Source: Axinella damicornis
Lineage: Eukaryota > Porifera > Demospongiae > Axinellida > Axinellidae
DNA length: 64,000 nt
Assembly: GCA_963931865.1 (NCBI GenBank)
Contig: OZ007508.1
Span: 10,166,781-10,230,780 of the forward strand
Direction of reading: 5' to 3'
Shown: one piece after another, positions 10,381-24,569 of the stretch
Numbering within the stretch: the stretch's first letter is position 1
Layout: each line of letters opens with the position of its first letter
Made by a program: the position numbers and the translations under genes
The notes under the pieces: generated by a model
Databases searched by the model: none
What the model was told of the DNA's origin: nothing
Seen by the model: the letters and a program-made list of their open reading frames with translations, nothing else

Positions 10381-13290
10381 GGCCACGCCCCCACAAGGCC
10401 GGCTTCGCCCACACGGCACCGGCCACGCCCCCACGGAACCGGCCACACCCCCACGGTGCCGGCCACGCCCCCACGGTGACGGCCACGCCCCCACGTGGCC
10501 GGCCACGACCCCACCGTGCCGGGCACGCCCCCACGGGGCAGGCCACGCTTCCACCGAGCCGACCACGACCCCACGAGACCAGCCACGCCACCACCGGACA
10601 GGCCACACTCCCACGGGGCCGGCCACGCCCCCAAGGGGCCGGCCACGCCGACACGGGGCCGGCTTCGCCCCCACGGGACCGGCCACGCCCCCACGGGGCC
10701 GGCCACGCCCCCACCGGGCCGGCCACGCTCCCACGGGGCCGGCCACGCCCCCACAATGCCGGCCACGTCCCCACAGGGCCGGCCACGACCCCACCGTTCC
10801 AGCCACATTCCCACGGGGCCGGCAACGCCCCCACGGAGCCGGCCACGCCCCCACGGGGCTGGCCACGCCCCTACGGGACCGGCCACGCCTCTACCGGGCC
10901 GGCCACGCCCCCACAGGGCCAGCCACGACCCCACCGTGCCGGCCACGCCCCCACGGGACCGGCCACGCCCCCACGGGACCGTCCACGCCCCCACGTTGCC
11001 GGCCACGCCCCCATGGGGCCGGCCACGACCCCACCGTGCCGGCAATTCCCCCACGGGGCCGGCCACGCCCCCACCGGGACGGCCACGCTTCCACCAGGAC
11101 GGCCACGCCCCCACCGGGCCGGCCACGCTACCACGGGGCCGGCCTCGCCCTCAAGGAGCCGGCCACGCTTACACGGGGCCGGCTTTGCCCCCACGGGACC
11201 ATCCACGCCCCCACGGGACCGGCCACGCCTCCACGGTGCCGGCCACGCCCCCACGGGGACGGCCACGACCCCACCGTGCCAGCCACACCCCCACGGGGCC
11301 GGAAACCCTCCCACGGGGTCGGCCACGCCCCCACGGGGCCGGCCACGCCCCCACAAAGCCGGCAACGCCCACACGGGGCCGGCCACACCCCCACGGAGCT
11401 GGACACGCCCCCACGGGGCCGGCCACGGCCCCACCAGGACGGCCACGCCCCCACCGGGCCGGCCACTCCCCCACCGGGCCGTCCACACCCCCACGGGACC
11501 GGCCACACCCCCACGGGGCCGGCTTCGCCCCCACGGGACCGGCCACGTCCCTACGGGACCGGCCACGCCCCCACGGTGCCGGCCACGCACCAACGGGGCC
11601 GGCCACGACCCCACCGTGCCGGCCACGCCCCCAGGGGGCGGCCACGCCCACACCAGGACGGCTACGCCCCAACCGGGCCGGCCACGACCCTACCGTGCCG
11701 GCCACGACCCCACGGGGCCGGCCACGCCCCCACGGGGCCGGCCATTCCCCCACCGTGCCGGCCTCGCTCCCACGGGGCCGGCGACGCCCCCAAGGGACCG
11801 GCCACGCCTGAACGGTGCCGGCCACGCCCCCACGGGGCCGGCCACGACTCCACCGTGCCACCCACGCCACCAAGGGGCCGGCAACGCCCCCACGGGGCCG
11901 GCCACGCCCCCACGGGGCCGGCCACGCTCCCACGAGACCGGCCACGCCCCCACAGGGTCGGCCATGCCCCCACGGGGCCGGTCACACCCCCACGGCGCTG
12001 GATACGCCCCCACGGGGCCGGCCACACCCCCACGGGGCCGGCCACGCCACCACGGGGCCGGCCACGCCCCCACCAGGACGGCCATGCCCCCACCAGGCCG
12101 GCCTCGCCCCCACGGGGCCTGCCACGCCCCCACGGGGCTGGCCACGCCACCACGGGGCCGGCTTTACCCCCAAGGGACCGGCCACGTACCCATGGGGCCG
12201 GCCACGCCCCCACAGTGCCGGCTACGCCCCCACGGGGCCGGCCACGACCCCACTGTGCTGGCCACGCTCCCACGGGGCCGGCCCCGCCCCCAACGGGCCA
12301 GTCACGCCCCCACCAGGACGGCCACGCTCCCACGGGCCGGCCACGCCCCCACCGGGCTGGCCACGCCCCCACAGGGCCGGCCACGCCCCCACGGAGCCGG
12401 CTTCGCCCGCACGGATCCAGCCACGCCCCCACGGGACCGGCCACGCTCCCACGGTGCCGGCCACGCCCCTACGGGGCCTGGCACAACCCCACCGTTCCGC
12501 CCACGCCCCCACGGGGCCGGCCACGCCCCCACCGAGCCAGCCACGCCCCCACGGGTCCGGCCACGCCCCCACGGGGCCGGCCACGCCCCCACCGGTCCGG
12601 CCACTCTCCCAAGGGGCCGGCCACGTTCCCACGGGGCCAGCCACGTCCCCACGGGCCGGCCACGCCTCCACGGTGCCGGACACGCCCCCACGGTGCCGGC
12701 CACGACCCCACCGTGCCGGCCACGTCCCTACGGGGCTGGCAACGCCCCCACGGAGCCGGCCACGCCCCCACGGGGCCGGCCATGCCCACACGGGACTGGC
12801 CACGCCCCCACGGGGCATGCCACGCCCCCACGGGGCCGGCCACAAACCCACCGTGCCGGCCACGCCCCCACGGGACCGTCCACACCCCCACGGGACCGGC
12901 CACGCCCCCACGGTGCCTGCCACGCCCCCACGGGACCGGCCACGCCCCCACGGGGCCGGCCACGATCCCACGGGACCGGCCACGCCCCCTAGGGGCCGGC
13001 CATGCCCCCACGGGGCCGGCCACACCCCCACGGGGCCGGACACGCCCCCACGGGGCCGGCCACACCCCCACGGGGCCGGCCACGCCCCCACGGGGCCGGC
13101 CACGCCCCCTCCGGGACGGACACGCCCCCACCGGGCCGGCCACGCTTACACGGGGCCGGCCACGCCCCCACGGGGCGGGCCACGGCCCCACGGGGCCGGC
13201 TTCGCCCCCACGGGTCCGGCCACGCCCCCATGGGACCGGCCACACTCCCACGGTGCCGGCCACGCCCCCACGGGGCCGGCCACTCCCCCA
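10180..13290 (+). repeat. Downstream partner of the 4.8-7.87 kb block
   Basis: Carries the same succession of rare variants as 4800-7870, including the shortened-unit stretch CCCCCAGGGGGCGGCC (about 6231 and 11629). Single-unit insertions and deletions separate the two copies. It overlaps the end of the 900-base duplication and the beginning of the 12.64-kb block, so duplications were nested. Confidence 0.7.
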
Positions 13291-14780
13291 CCGTTCCGGC
13301 CACGCCCCCACGGGACCGGCCACTCCCCCACCGTTCCGGCCACGCCCCCACGGGGCCAGACACGCCACACGGGGCCGGCCACGCCACCACGTGGCCGGCC
13401 ACGCCCCCACGGGGCCGGCCACGCCCCCACCGGGCCGGCACCGCCACTACGGGGTCCGGCCACGCACCCACCGGGCCGGCCACGCCCCCACGGGGCCGGC
13501 CACGCCCCCACCGGGCAGGCCACGCCCCCAACGGAACGGCCACGCCCCCACCGGGCCGGCAACGCTCCCACCGGGCCGGCCACGCCCCCACGGGGCCGGC
13601 CACGCCCCCACATGGCCGGATTCGCCCCCACGGGTCCGGCCACGCCCCAACGGGACAGGCCACACTCCCACGGTGCCGGCCACGCCTCCACGGGGCCGGC
13701 CACGACCCCACCGTGCCGGCCACGCCCCCACGGGGCCGGTCACGCCGACTCCGAGCCGGCTACGCCCCCACGGGTCCGACCACACCCCCACGGGGTCGGC
13801 CACGCCCCCACCGGACCGGCCACGCTCCCACAGGACCGGCCACGCCCCCACGGTGCCGGCCACGCCCCCACAAGGCCGGCCACGGCCCCACCGTGCCAGC
13901 CACGCCCCCACGGGGCAGGCAACGCCCCCACGGAGCCGACCACGCCCCCACGGGGCCGGCCACGCCCCCACGGGACCGGCCACGCCCCCACGGGACCGGC
14001 CACGCCCCCACAAGGCCGGCAACGACCCCACCGTGCCGGCCACGCCCCCACGGGACCGGCCACGCCCCCACGGGACCGACCACGCCCCTACGGTGCCGGC
14101 CACGCCCCCATGGGGCCGGCCACAACCCCACCGTGCCGGCCACGCCCCCACGGGGCCGGCCACTCCCCCACCGGGCCGGCCACGCCCCACCAGGACGGCC
14201 ACTCCCCCACCGAGCCGGCCACGCCCCCACGGGGCCGGCCACGCCCCCACTGGGCCGGCCACGCCCCCACGGGGCCGGCTTCGCCCCCACGGGATCGGCC
14301 ACGCCCCCACGGGACCGGCCACGCCCCCACGGAGCCGGCCACGCCCCCACCGGGCCGGCCACACCCCCACGGGGCCGGCCACGCCCTCACCGGGCTGGCC
14401 ACTCCCCCACGGGCCCGGCCACGCCCCCACAAGGTCGGCCACGAACCCACCGTGCCTGCCACGCCCCCACGGGACCGGCCACGCCCCCACGGGACCGACC
14501 ACGCCCCTACGGTGCCGGCCTCGCCCCCACGGGGCCGGCCACAACCCCACCGTGCCGGCCACGTCCCCACGGGGCCAGCCACGCCCCCACCGGGCCGGCC
14601 ACGCCCCACCATGACGGCCACGCACCCACCGGGCCGGCCACGCCACCACGGGGCCGGCCACGCCCCCACGGGGCCGGCCACGACCCCACGGGGCTGGCCA
14701 CGCCCCCACGGGGCCGGCTTCGCCCCCATGGGATTGGCCACGCCCCCACGGGACCGGCCACGCCCCCACTGAGCCGGCCA
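12640..14780 (+). repeat. Higher-order block, copy 1 of a roughly 2.2-kb repeat
   Basis: From about 12.64 to 13.65 kb the variant order is the same as 14.86-15.87 kb at an offset of 2218 bases. From about 13.98 to 14.78 kb it matches 15.88-16.66 kb at an offset near 1.9 kb, so the second copy lacks about 320 bases (roughly 16 units). Markers include CACAAACC or CACAAATT followed by CACCGTG and the CATGGCCGGATTCG stretch. Confidence 0.75.
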
Positions 14781-14849
14781 CGCCCCCACCGGGCCAGCCA
14801 CGCCCCCACGGGGCCGGCCACGCCCTCACCGGGCCGGCCACGCCCCCAC

Positions 14850-16660
14850 GGGGCCAGCCACGTCCCCACGGGGCCGGCCACGCCTCCACGGTGCCGGACA
14901 CGCCCCCACGGTGCCGGCCACGACCCCACCGTGCCGGCCACGTCCCTACGGGGCTGGCAACGCCCCCACGGAGCCGGCCACGCCCCCACGGGGCCGGCCA
15001 TGCCCCCACGGGACTGGCCACGCCCCCACGGGGCATGCCACGCCCCCACGGGGCCGGCCACAAATTCACCGTGCCGGCCACGCCCCCACGGGACCGGCCA
15101 CACCCCCACGGGACCGGCCACGCCCCCACGGTGCCTGCCACGCCCCCACTGGACCGGCCACGCCCCCACGGGGCCGGCCACGATCCCACGGGACCGGCCA
15201 CGCCCCCTAGGGGCCGGCCATGCCCCCACGGGGCCGGCCACACCCCCACGGGGCCGGACACGCCCCCACGGGGCCGGCCACACCCCCACGGGGCCGGCCA
15301 CGCCCCCACGGGGCCGGCCACGCCCCCTCCGGGACGGCCACGCCCCCACCGGGCTGGCCACGCTTACACGGGGCCGGCCACGCCCCCACGGGGCCGGCCA
15401 CGGCCCCACGGGGCCGGCTTCGCCCCCACGGGTCCGGCCACGCCCCCATGGGACCGGCCACACTCCCACGGTGCCGGCCACGCCCCCACGGGGCCGGCCA
15501 CTCCCCCACCGTTCCGGCCACGCCCCCACGGGACCGGCCACTCCCCCACCGTTCCGGCCACGCCCCCACGGGGCCAGACACGCCCCACGGGGCCGGCCAC
15601 GCCACCACGTGGTCGGCCACGCCCCCACCGGGCCGGCCACGCCCCCACCGGGCCGGCCCCGCCACCACGGGGTCCGGCCACGCACCCACCGGGCCGGCCA
15701 CGCCCCCACGGGGCCGGCCACGCCCCCACCGGGCCGGCCACGCCCCCAACGGAACGGCCACGCCCCCACCGGGCCGGCAACGCTCCCACCGGGCCGGCCA
15801 CGCCCCCACGGGGCCGGCCACGCCCCCACATGGCCGGATTCGCCCCCACGGGTCCGGCCACGCCCCCACGGGACCGGCCACGCCCCCACAAGGCCGGCAA
15901 CGACCCCACAGTGCCGGCCACGCCCCCACGGGACCGGCCACGCCCCCACGGGACCGACCACGCCCCTACGGTGCCGGCCACGCCCCCACGGGACCGGCCA
16001 CAACCCCACCGTGCCGGCCATGCCCCCACGGGGCCGGCCACTCCCCCACCGGGCAGGCCACGCCCCACCAGGACGGCCACGCCCCCACCGAGCCGGCCAC
16101 GCCCCCACGGGGCCGGCCACGCCCCCACGGGGCCGGCCACGCCCCCACGGGGCCGGCTTCGCCCCCACGGGATTGGCCACGCCCCCACGGGACCGGCCAC
16201 GCCCCCGCGGAGCCGGCCACGCCCCCATCGGGCCGGCCACACCCCCACGGGGCCGTCCACGCCCTCACCGGGCCGGCCACGCCCCCACGGGCCCGGCCAC
16301 GCCCCCACAAGTTCGGCCACGACCCCACCGTGCCGGCCACGCCCCCACGGGACCGGCCACGCCCCCACGGGACCGACCACGCCCCTACGGTGCCGGCCTC
16401 GCCCCCACGGGGCCGGCCACAACCCCACCGTGCCGGCCACGCCCCCACGGGGCCAGCCACGCCCCCACCGGGCCGGCCACGCCCCACCATGACGGCCACG
16501 CCCCCACCGGGCCGGCCACGCCAACACGGGGCCGGCTACGCCCCCACGGGGCCGGCCACGACCCCACGGGGCTGGCCACGCCCCCACGGGGCCGGCTTCG
16601 CCCCCACGGGATCGGCCACGCCCCCACGGGACCGGCCACGCCCCCACGGAGCCGGCCACG
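14850..16660 (+). repeat. Higher-order block, copy 2 of the roughly 2.2-kb repeat
   Basis: Tandem partner of 12.64-14.78 kb with an internal loss of about 16 units near 15.87 kb. The first part also matches 7240-7870, giving three copies of that subsegment in the window. Confidence 0.75.
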
Positions 16661-19600
16661 CCCCCACCGGGCCGGCCACGCACTCACGGGGCCGGCCACG
16701 CCCTCACCGGGCCGGCCACGCCCCTACGGGCCCGGCCAAGGTCCCACCGGGCCGGCCACACCCCCACCGGACCGGCAACGGCCCCACGGGGCCGGCCACG
16801 CCCCCACTGGGACGGCCACGCCTCCACGGGGCCGGCCACGCCCTTACGGGGCCGGCCACGCACCTAAGGGGTCGGTCACGCCCCCACGGGGCCGGTCACG
16901 CCCCCACGGGACCGGCCACGCCCCCACGGAGCCGGCCATGCCCCCACCGGGCCGGCCACGCCCCCACGGGGCCGGCCACGCCCTCACCGGGCCGGCCACG
17001 CCCCCACGGGCCCGGCCACGCCCCCACAGGGCCGGCCACGCCCCCACCGGGCCGGCCACGCCCCCATGGGGCCGGCCACGCCCCCACTGGGACGGCCACG
17101 CCTCCACGGGGCCGGCCACACCCTTACGGGGCCGGCCACGCCCCTAAGGGGCCGGTCACGACCCCACGGGGCCGGCCACGGCTCCACGGGGCCGGCCATG
17201 CCCCCACGGGGCCGGCAACGCTCCCACGGGGCCGGCCACTCCCCCACGGGGCCGGCCACGCCCCCACTGGGCCGGATACCCCTCCACGGGCCGGCCACGC
17301 CCCCACGGGGCCGGCTTCTCCCCCGAAGGACCGGCCACACCCCCACGGGAGCGGCCACGCCCCCACGGAGCTGGCCACGCCCACACGGGACCGGCCGCGA
17401 ACCCACCGTGCCGGCCACTCTCCCCACGGGCCCGGCCACGCCCCCACCGGGCCAGCCACGCCCCCACGGGGCCGGCCACACCCCCACCGGGCCGGCCACA
17501 CCCCCACGGAGCCGGCCACACCCCCACCGGGCCGGCCACGCCCACACCGGGCCGGCAACGCCCCCGCGGGTCGGCCACGCCCACACTGGGCCGACCACGC
17601 CTCAACGGGGCCGGCCACGCCCTAACGGGGCCGGCCACGCCCCTAAGGGGCCGGCCACTCCCCCACGGGGCCGGTCACGCCCCCACGGGGCCGGCAACGG
17701 CCCCACGGGGCCGGCCACGCCCCCATGGGGCCAGCCACTCCCCCAAGAGGCCGGCCACGCCCCACGGGGTTGGCCACGCCCCCACGGGGCCGTACACGCC
17801 CCCACGGGGTCGACCACGCCCCCACGGGGCCGGCCACGCCTCCACAGGGCCTGTTGCGCCCCCACGGGGCCGGCCACGTCCCCACCAGGACGGCCACGCC
17901 CCCACCGGGCCGGCCACGCCCCCACGGGGCCGGCCACGCCCCCACGGGGCCGGCCACGCCCCCACGTGGCCGGCTAAGCCTCCACGTGGCCGGCTAAGCC
18001 CCCACGTGACCGGCCACGCCCCCACGGTGCCGGCAATGCCCCACGAGGCCGGCCACTCCACCACGGGGCCGGCCACGCCCCCACGGGGCCGGCCACGCCC
18101 CCACCGGGCCGGCCACGCCCCCACGGGGTCGGCCACGCCCCCACAGGGCCGGCAACGCTTCGCGGGGTTGGCCACGCCTCCATTCGGCCTGCCACACCTC
18201 CACGGGGCCGGCCACACCCTTACGGGGCCGGCCACGCCCCTAAGGGGCCGGCCACGCCCCCACGGAATCGGTCACGCCCCCACGGGGCCGGCCACGCCTC
18301 CACAGGGCCAGTCGCGCCCCCACGGGGCCGGCCACGTCCCCACCAGGACGGCCACGTTCCCACCGGGCTGGCCACGCCCCCACGGGGCCGGCCACGCCCC
18401 TACGGGGCCGGCTTCACCCCCGAGGGACCGGCCACTCCCCCACGGGACCGGCCACGCCCCCACGGGGCCGGCCACGCCCACACGTGGCCGGCTAAGCCCC
18501 CACGGGGCCGGCTTCACCCCCGAGGGACCGGCCACGCCCCCACGGGGCCGGCCACGCCCCCACGGGGTCGGCCACGCCCCCACCGGGTTGGCCACGCACC
18601 CACGGGGCCGGCCACGCCCCCACCGGACCGGCCACGCCCCAACGGGGCCGGCCACGCCCCCACCAGGCTGGCCACGCCCCCACCGTGCCGGCTACGCCCC
18701 CACCGGGCCGGCAACGCCCCCGCGGGGTCGGCCACGCCTTCACTGGGCCTGCCACACCTCCACGGGGCCGGCCACGCCCCTACGGGGTCGGCCACGCCCC
18801 TAAGGGGCCGGCCACGCCCCCACGGGGCCGGTCACGCCCCCACGGGGCCGGCAACGGCCCCACGGGGCCAGCCACGTCCCTACGGGGCCGGCCACTCCCC
18901 CAAGAGGCCGGCCACGCCCCATGGGGCCGGCCACGCCCCCACGGGGCCGGCTACGCCCCCACGGGGCCGACTTCGCCCCGCAGTGACCGGCCACGCCCCC
19001 ACGGGACCGGTCACGCCCCCACGTTGCCGGCCACTCCTCCACGGGGCCGGCCACAACCCCACCGTGCCGGCCACGCCACCACGGGGCGGCCACGCCCCCA
19101 CCGTGCCGGCAAAGTTTTCACGGGGCCAGCCACGCCCCACGGGGCCGGCCACGCCACCACGGGGCCGGCCACACCCCCACGGGGCCGGCCACGCTCCCAC
19201 CGGGCCGGCCACACCCCCACGGAGCCGGCCACGCCCTCACCGGGCCGGCCACGCCCCCATCAGGCCGGCCACGGACCCATGGGGCCAGCAAAGCTCCCAC
19301 CGGGACGGCCACGCCCCCACCAGGCAGGCCACGCCCCCACCGGGCCGACCACGCCCCCAATGGGGCCGGCCACGCCCCCACGGGGCCGGTTTTGCCCCCA
19401 GGGGTCAGGCACGCCCCCAGGGGACCGGCCACACTCCCTCTGTGCCGGCCACGCCCCCACGGGGCCGGCCACGACCCCACCGTGCCGGCCACGCCCCCAC
19501 GGGGCCGGCCACGCCCCCACCGGGCCGGCCACGCCCCCACGGGGCCGGCCACGCACCCACCGGGCCGGTCAGGCCCCCTCGGGGCCGGCCACGCCCCCAC

Positions 19601-19829
19601 GGGGCCGGCCACGCCCCCACCGGGCCGGCCACGCCCCCACCGGGATGGCCACGCCCCCACCGGGCCGGCCACGCCCCCACCGGGCCGGCCACACCCCCAC
19701 GGGGCGACCACGCCCCCATGGGGCCGGCTACGCCCCCCCGGGGCCGGCTTCGCCCCGGAGGGACCGGCCAGGCCCCCACGGGACCGGTCACGCCCCCACG
19801 TTGCCGGCCACAACCCCACCGTGCCGGCC

Positions 19830-22150
19830 ACGCCCCCACGGGGCCGGCCACGCCCCCACCGTGCCGGCCACGTTTTCAAGGGGCCAGCGACGCCCCACGG
19901 GGCCGGCCACGCTACCACGGGGCCGGCCACGCCCCCACGGGGCCGGCCACGCTCCCACCGGGCCGGCCACGCCCCCACGGAGCCGGCCACGCCCCCACCG
20001 GGCCGGCCACGCCCCCACGGGGCCGGCCACGCCCCCATCAGGCCGGCCAAGCCCCCACGGGGCCGGCAATGCCCCCACCGGGACGGCCACTTCCCCACCG
20101 GGCCGGCCACGCCCCCACCGTTCCGGCCACGCCCCCACGGGGCCAGCCACGCTCCACGGGCCCGGCCTCGCCACCACGGAGCCGGCCACGCCCCCACCGG
20201 GCCGGCCACGCCCCCACGGGGCCGGCCACGCCCCCACGGGGCCGGATTCGCCCCCACGGGTCCGGCCACGCCCCCACGGGACCGGCCACACTCCCACGGT
20301 GCCGGCCACTTCTCCACGGGGCCGGCCACAACCCCACCGTGCCGGCCACGCCCCCACGGGGACGATCACGCCGCCACCGAGCCGGCCACGCCCCCACGGG
20401 TCCGGCCGCACCCCCACGGGGTCGGCCACGCCCCCACCGGGACGGCCACGCTCCCACAGGACCGGCCACGCCCCCACGGTGCCGGGCACGCCTATACGGG
20501 GCCGGCCACGACCCCACCGTGCCAGCTACGCCCCCACGGGGCCGGCAACGCCCCCACAGAGCTGGCAACGCCCCCATGGGGCCGGCCACGCCCCCACGGG
20601 ACCGGGCACGCCGCCACAAGACCGGCCAGGACCCCACACGGCCGGCCACGACCCCACGGTACCGACCACGCCCCTACGGAGCCGGCCACGCCCCCACGGG
20701 GCCGGCCTCAACCCCACCGTGCCGGCCACGCCCCCACGGGGCAGGCAAAGCCCCCACCGGGCCGGCCAAGCCCCACCAGGACGGCCACGCCCCCACCGGG
20801 TCGGCCACTCCCCGCGGGGACGTCCACGCCCCCACGGGGCCGGCCATGACCCCACGGGGCCGGCTTCGCCCCCACGGGACCGGCCACGCCCCCACGGGAC
20901 CGGCCACGCCCCCACGGAGCCGGCCACGCCCCCACCGGGCCGGCCACGCCCCCACCGGGCCACCCACGCCCCCACCGGGCCGGCCACGCCCCCACGGGCC
21001 CGGCCACGCCCCCATCGGGCCGGCCACGCTCCCACCGGGCCAACCACGCCCCCACGGGACGGGCCACGCCCCCACTGGGCCGGCCACGCTTCCACGGGGC
21101 CGGCCATGCCCTTACGGGGCCGGCCTCACCCCTAAGGGGCCGGCCACGCCCCAACGGGGCCGGTCACGCCCCCACGGGGCCGGCCACGAATCCACGGGGC
21201 CGGCCACGCCCCCACGGGGCCGACCACGCTCACACGGGGACGGCCACTCCCCCACGGTGCCGGCCACACCCCCACGGGGCCGGCCACGCCCCCACGGGGC
21301 CGGCTTTGCCCCCAGGGGTCAGGCACGCCCCCAGGGGACCGGCCACACTCCCACTGTGCCGGCCACGCCCCCACGGGGCCGGCCACGACCCCACCGTGCC
21401 GGCCACGCCCCCACGGGGCCGGCCACGCCCCCACCGTTCCGGCCACGCCCCCACGGGGCCGGCCACGCCCCACGGGACCGGCCACGCCACCACGGGGCCG
21501 GCCACGCCCCCACGGGGCCCGCCACGCCCCCACCGGGCCGGCCACGCCCCCACCGGGATGGCCACGCTTCCACCGGGCCGGCCACGCCCCCACCGGGCTG
21601 GCCACGCCCCCACTGGGCGGCCACGCCACCACGGGGCCGGCTACGCCCCCACGGGGGTGGCTTCGCCCCGGAGGGACCGGCCACGCCCCCACGGGACCGG
21701 TCACGCCCCAACGTTGCCGGCCACGCCCCCACGGGGCCGGCCACGACCCCACCGTGCCGGCCACGCCCCCACGGGGCCGGCCACGCCCCCACCGTGCCGG
21801 CCACGTTTTCACGGGGCCAGCAACGCCCCACGGGGCCGGCCACGCTACCACGGGGCCGGCCACGCCCCCACGGGGCCGGCCACGCTCCCAATGGGCCGGC
21901 CACGCCCCCACGGAGCCGGCCACGCCCCCACCGGGCCGGCCACGCCCCCACGGGGCCGGCCACGCCCCCAACAGGCCGGCCAAGCCCCCACGGGGCCGGC
22001 AATGCCCCCACCGCGATGGCCACGCCCTCACCGGGCCGGCCACGCCCCCACCGTTTCGGCCACGCCCCCACGGGGCCAGCCACGCTCCACGGGCCCGGCC
22101 TCGCCACCACGGAGCCGGCCACGCCCCCACGGGGCCGGCCACGCCCCCAC
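19830..22150 (+). repeat. Higher-order block matching 24.57-26.99 kb
   Basis: The unusual unit CACGTTTTCA followed by a GGCCAGC unit (19868 and 21800) and the CCCAGGGGTCAGGCACG stretch (about 21313) recur about 4.74 kb downstream at 24607, 26640 and 26056. A further CCCAGGGGTCAGGCACG copy stands at about 19399. The offset changes to about 4.84 kb toward the right because of a local insertion or loss near 26.3 kb. Confidence 0.7.
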
Positions 22151-24569
22151 CGGGCCGACCACGCCCCCACGGGACCGGCCACGCCCCCACTGGGCCGGCC
22201 ACGCCTCCACGGGGCCGGCCACGCCCTTACGGGGCCGGCCTCGCCCCTAAGGGGCCGGCCACGCCCCAATGGGGCCGGTCACGCCCCCACGGGGCCGGCC
22301 ACGGCTCCACGGGGCCGGCCACGCCCTAACGGGGCCGGCCACGCTCACACGGGGACGGCCACTCCCCCACGGGGGCGGCCACACCCCCACGGGGCCGGCC
22401 ACTCCCCCACGGGGCCGGACACGCCTCCACGGGGCCGGCCATACCCCCACGGGCCGGCTTCGCCCCCGAGGGACCGGCCACGCCCCCACGTGACCGGCCA
22501 CGCCCCCTCGGAGCTGGCCACTCCCACACGGGACCGGCCGCGAACCCTAGTGCCGGCCACGCCCCCACCGGGCCGGCCACGCCCGCACGGGCCCGGCCAC
22601 ACCCCCATCGGGCCGGCCGCGCCCCCACCGGGACGACCACGCCCCCACGGGACCGGCCACGCCCCCACTGGGCCGGCCACGCCTCCACGGGGCCGGCCAC
22701 GCCCTTACGGGGCCGGCCTCGCCCCTAAGGGGCCGGCCACGCCCCAACGGGGCCGGTCACGCCCCCACGGGGCCGACCACGGCTCCACGGGGCCGGCCAC
22801 GCCCCCACGGGGCCGGCCACGCTCACACGGGGACGGCCACTCCCCCACGAGGCCGGCCACACCCCCACGGGGCCGTCCACGCCCCCACGGGGCCGGACAA
22901 GCCTCCACGGGGCCGGCCATACCCCCACGGGCCGGCTTCGCCCCCGAGGGACCGGCCACGCCCCCACGGGACCGGCCACGCCCCCTCGGAGCTGGCCACA
23001 CCCACACGGGACCGGCCGCGAACCCATCGTGCCGGCCACGCCCCCACGGGGCCGGCAAAGCCCCCACCGGGCCGGCCACGACCCACCAGGACGGCCACGG
23101 CCCCACCGGGCCGGCCACTCCCCCGCGGGGCCGTCCACGCCCCCACGGGGCCGGCCATGACCCCACGGGGCCGGCTTCGCCCCCATAGGACCGGCCACGC
23201 CCCCACTGGACCGGCCATGCCCCCACGGAGCCGGCCACGCCCCCACCGGGCCGGCCACGCCCCCACGGGGCCGACCACGCCCCCACCGGGCCGGCCACTC
23301 CCCCACGGGCCCGGCCACGCCCCCATCGGGCCGGCCACGCCCCTACCGGGCCGACCACGCCCCCACGGGACCGTCCACGCCCCCACTGGGCCGGCCACGC
23401 CTCCACGGGGCCGGCCACGCCCTTACGGGACCGGCCTCGCCCCTAAGGGGCCGGCCACGCCCCAACGGGGCCGGTCACGCCCCCACGGGGCCGGCCACGG
23501 CTCCACGGGGCCGGCCACGCCCCAACGGGGCCGGCCACGCTCACACGGTGACGGCCACTCTTCCACGGGGGCGGCCACACCCCCACGGGGCCGGCCACTC
23601 CCCCACGGGGCCGGACACGCCTCCACGGGGCCGGCCACACCCCCACGAACCGGCTTCGCCCCCGAGGGACCGGCCACACCCCCACGTGACCGGCCACGCC
23701 CCCTCGGAGCTAGCCACGCCCACACGGGACCGGCCGCGAACCCTCGTGCCGGCCACGCCCCCACGGGCCCGGCCACACCCCCATCGGGCCGGCCGCGCCC
23801 CCACAGGGCCGACCACGCCCCCACGGGACCGGCCACGCCCCCACTGGGCCGGCCACGCCTCCACGGGGCCGGCCACGCCACCACGGGGCCGGCCTCGCCC
23901 CTAAGGGGCCGGCCACGCCCCAACGGGGCCGGTCACGCCCCCACGGGGCCGACCACGGCTCCACGGGGCCGGCCACGCCCCCACGGGGCCGGCCACGCTC
24001 ACACGGGGACGGCCACTCCCCCACGGGGCCGGCCACACCACCACGGGGCCGTCCACGCCCCCACGGGGCCGGACAAGCCTCCACGGGGCCGGCCATACCC
24101 CCACGGGCCGGCTTCGCCCCCGAGGGACCGGCCACGCCCCCTCGGAGCTGGCCACACCCACACGGGACCGGCCGCGAACCCATCGTGCCGGCCACGCCCC
24201 CACGGGGCAGGCCACACCCCCACAGGGCTGGCCACGCCCCCACGGTGCCGGCCACACCCCCACCGGGCCGGCCACGCTCCCACGGGGCCGGCCACGCCCC
24301 CTCCTGGACGGCCACGCCTCCACCGGGCCGGCCCCGCCCCCACCGGACCGGCCACGCCCCCACGGTCCAGCCACGCCCCCACGGAACCGGCGACGCTCCC
24401 ACGGTGCCGGCCACGCCCCATCGGGGCCGGGCACGACCCCAACGTGCCAACAACGCCCCCACCGAGCCGGCCACGCCCCCACGGGTCCGGCCACGCCACC
24501 ACGGGGCCGGCCACGCCCCCACTGGGCCGGCCACGCTCCTACGGGGCCGGCCACGCCCCCACGGTGCCG

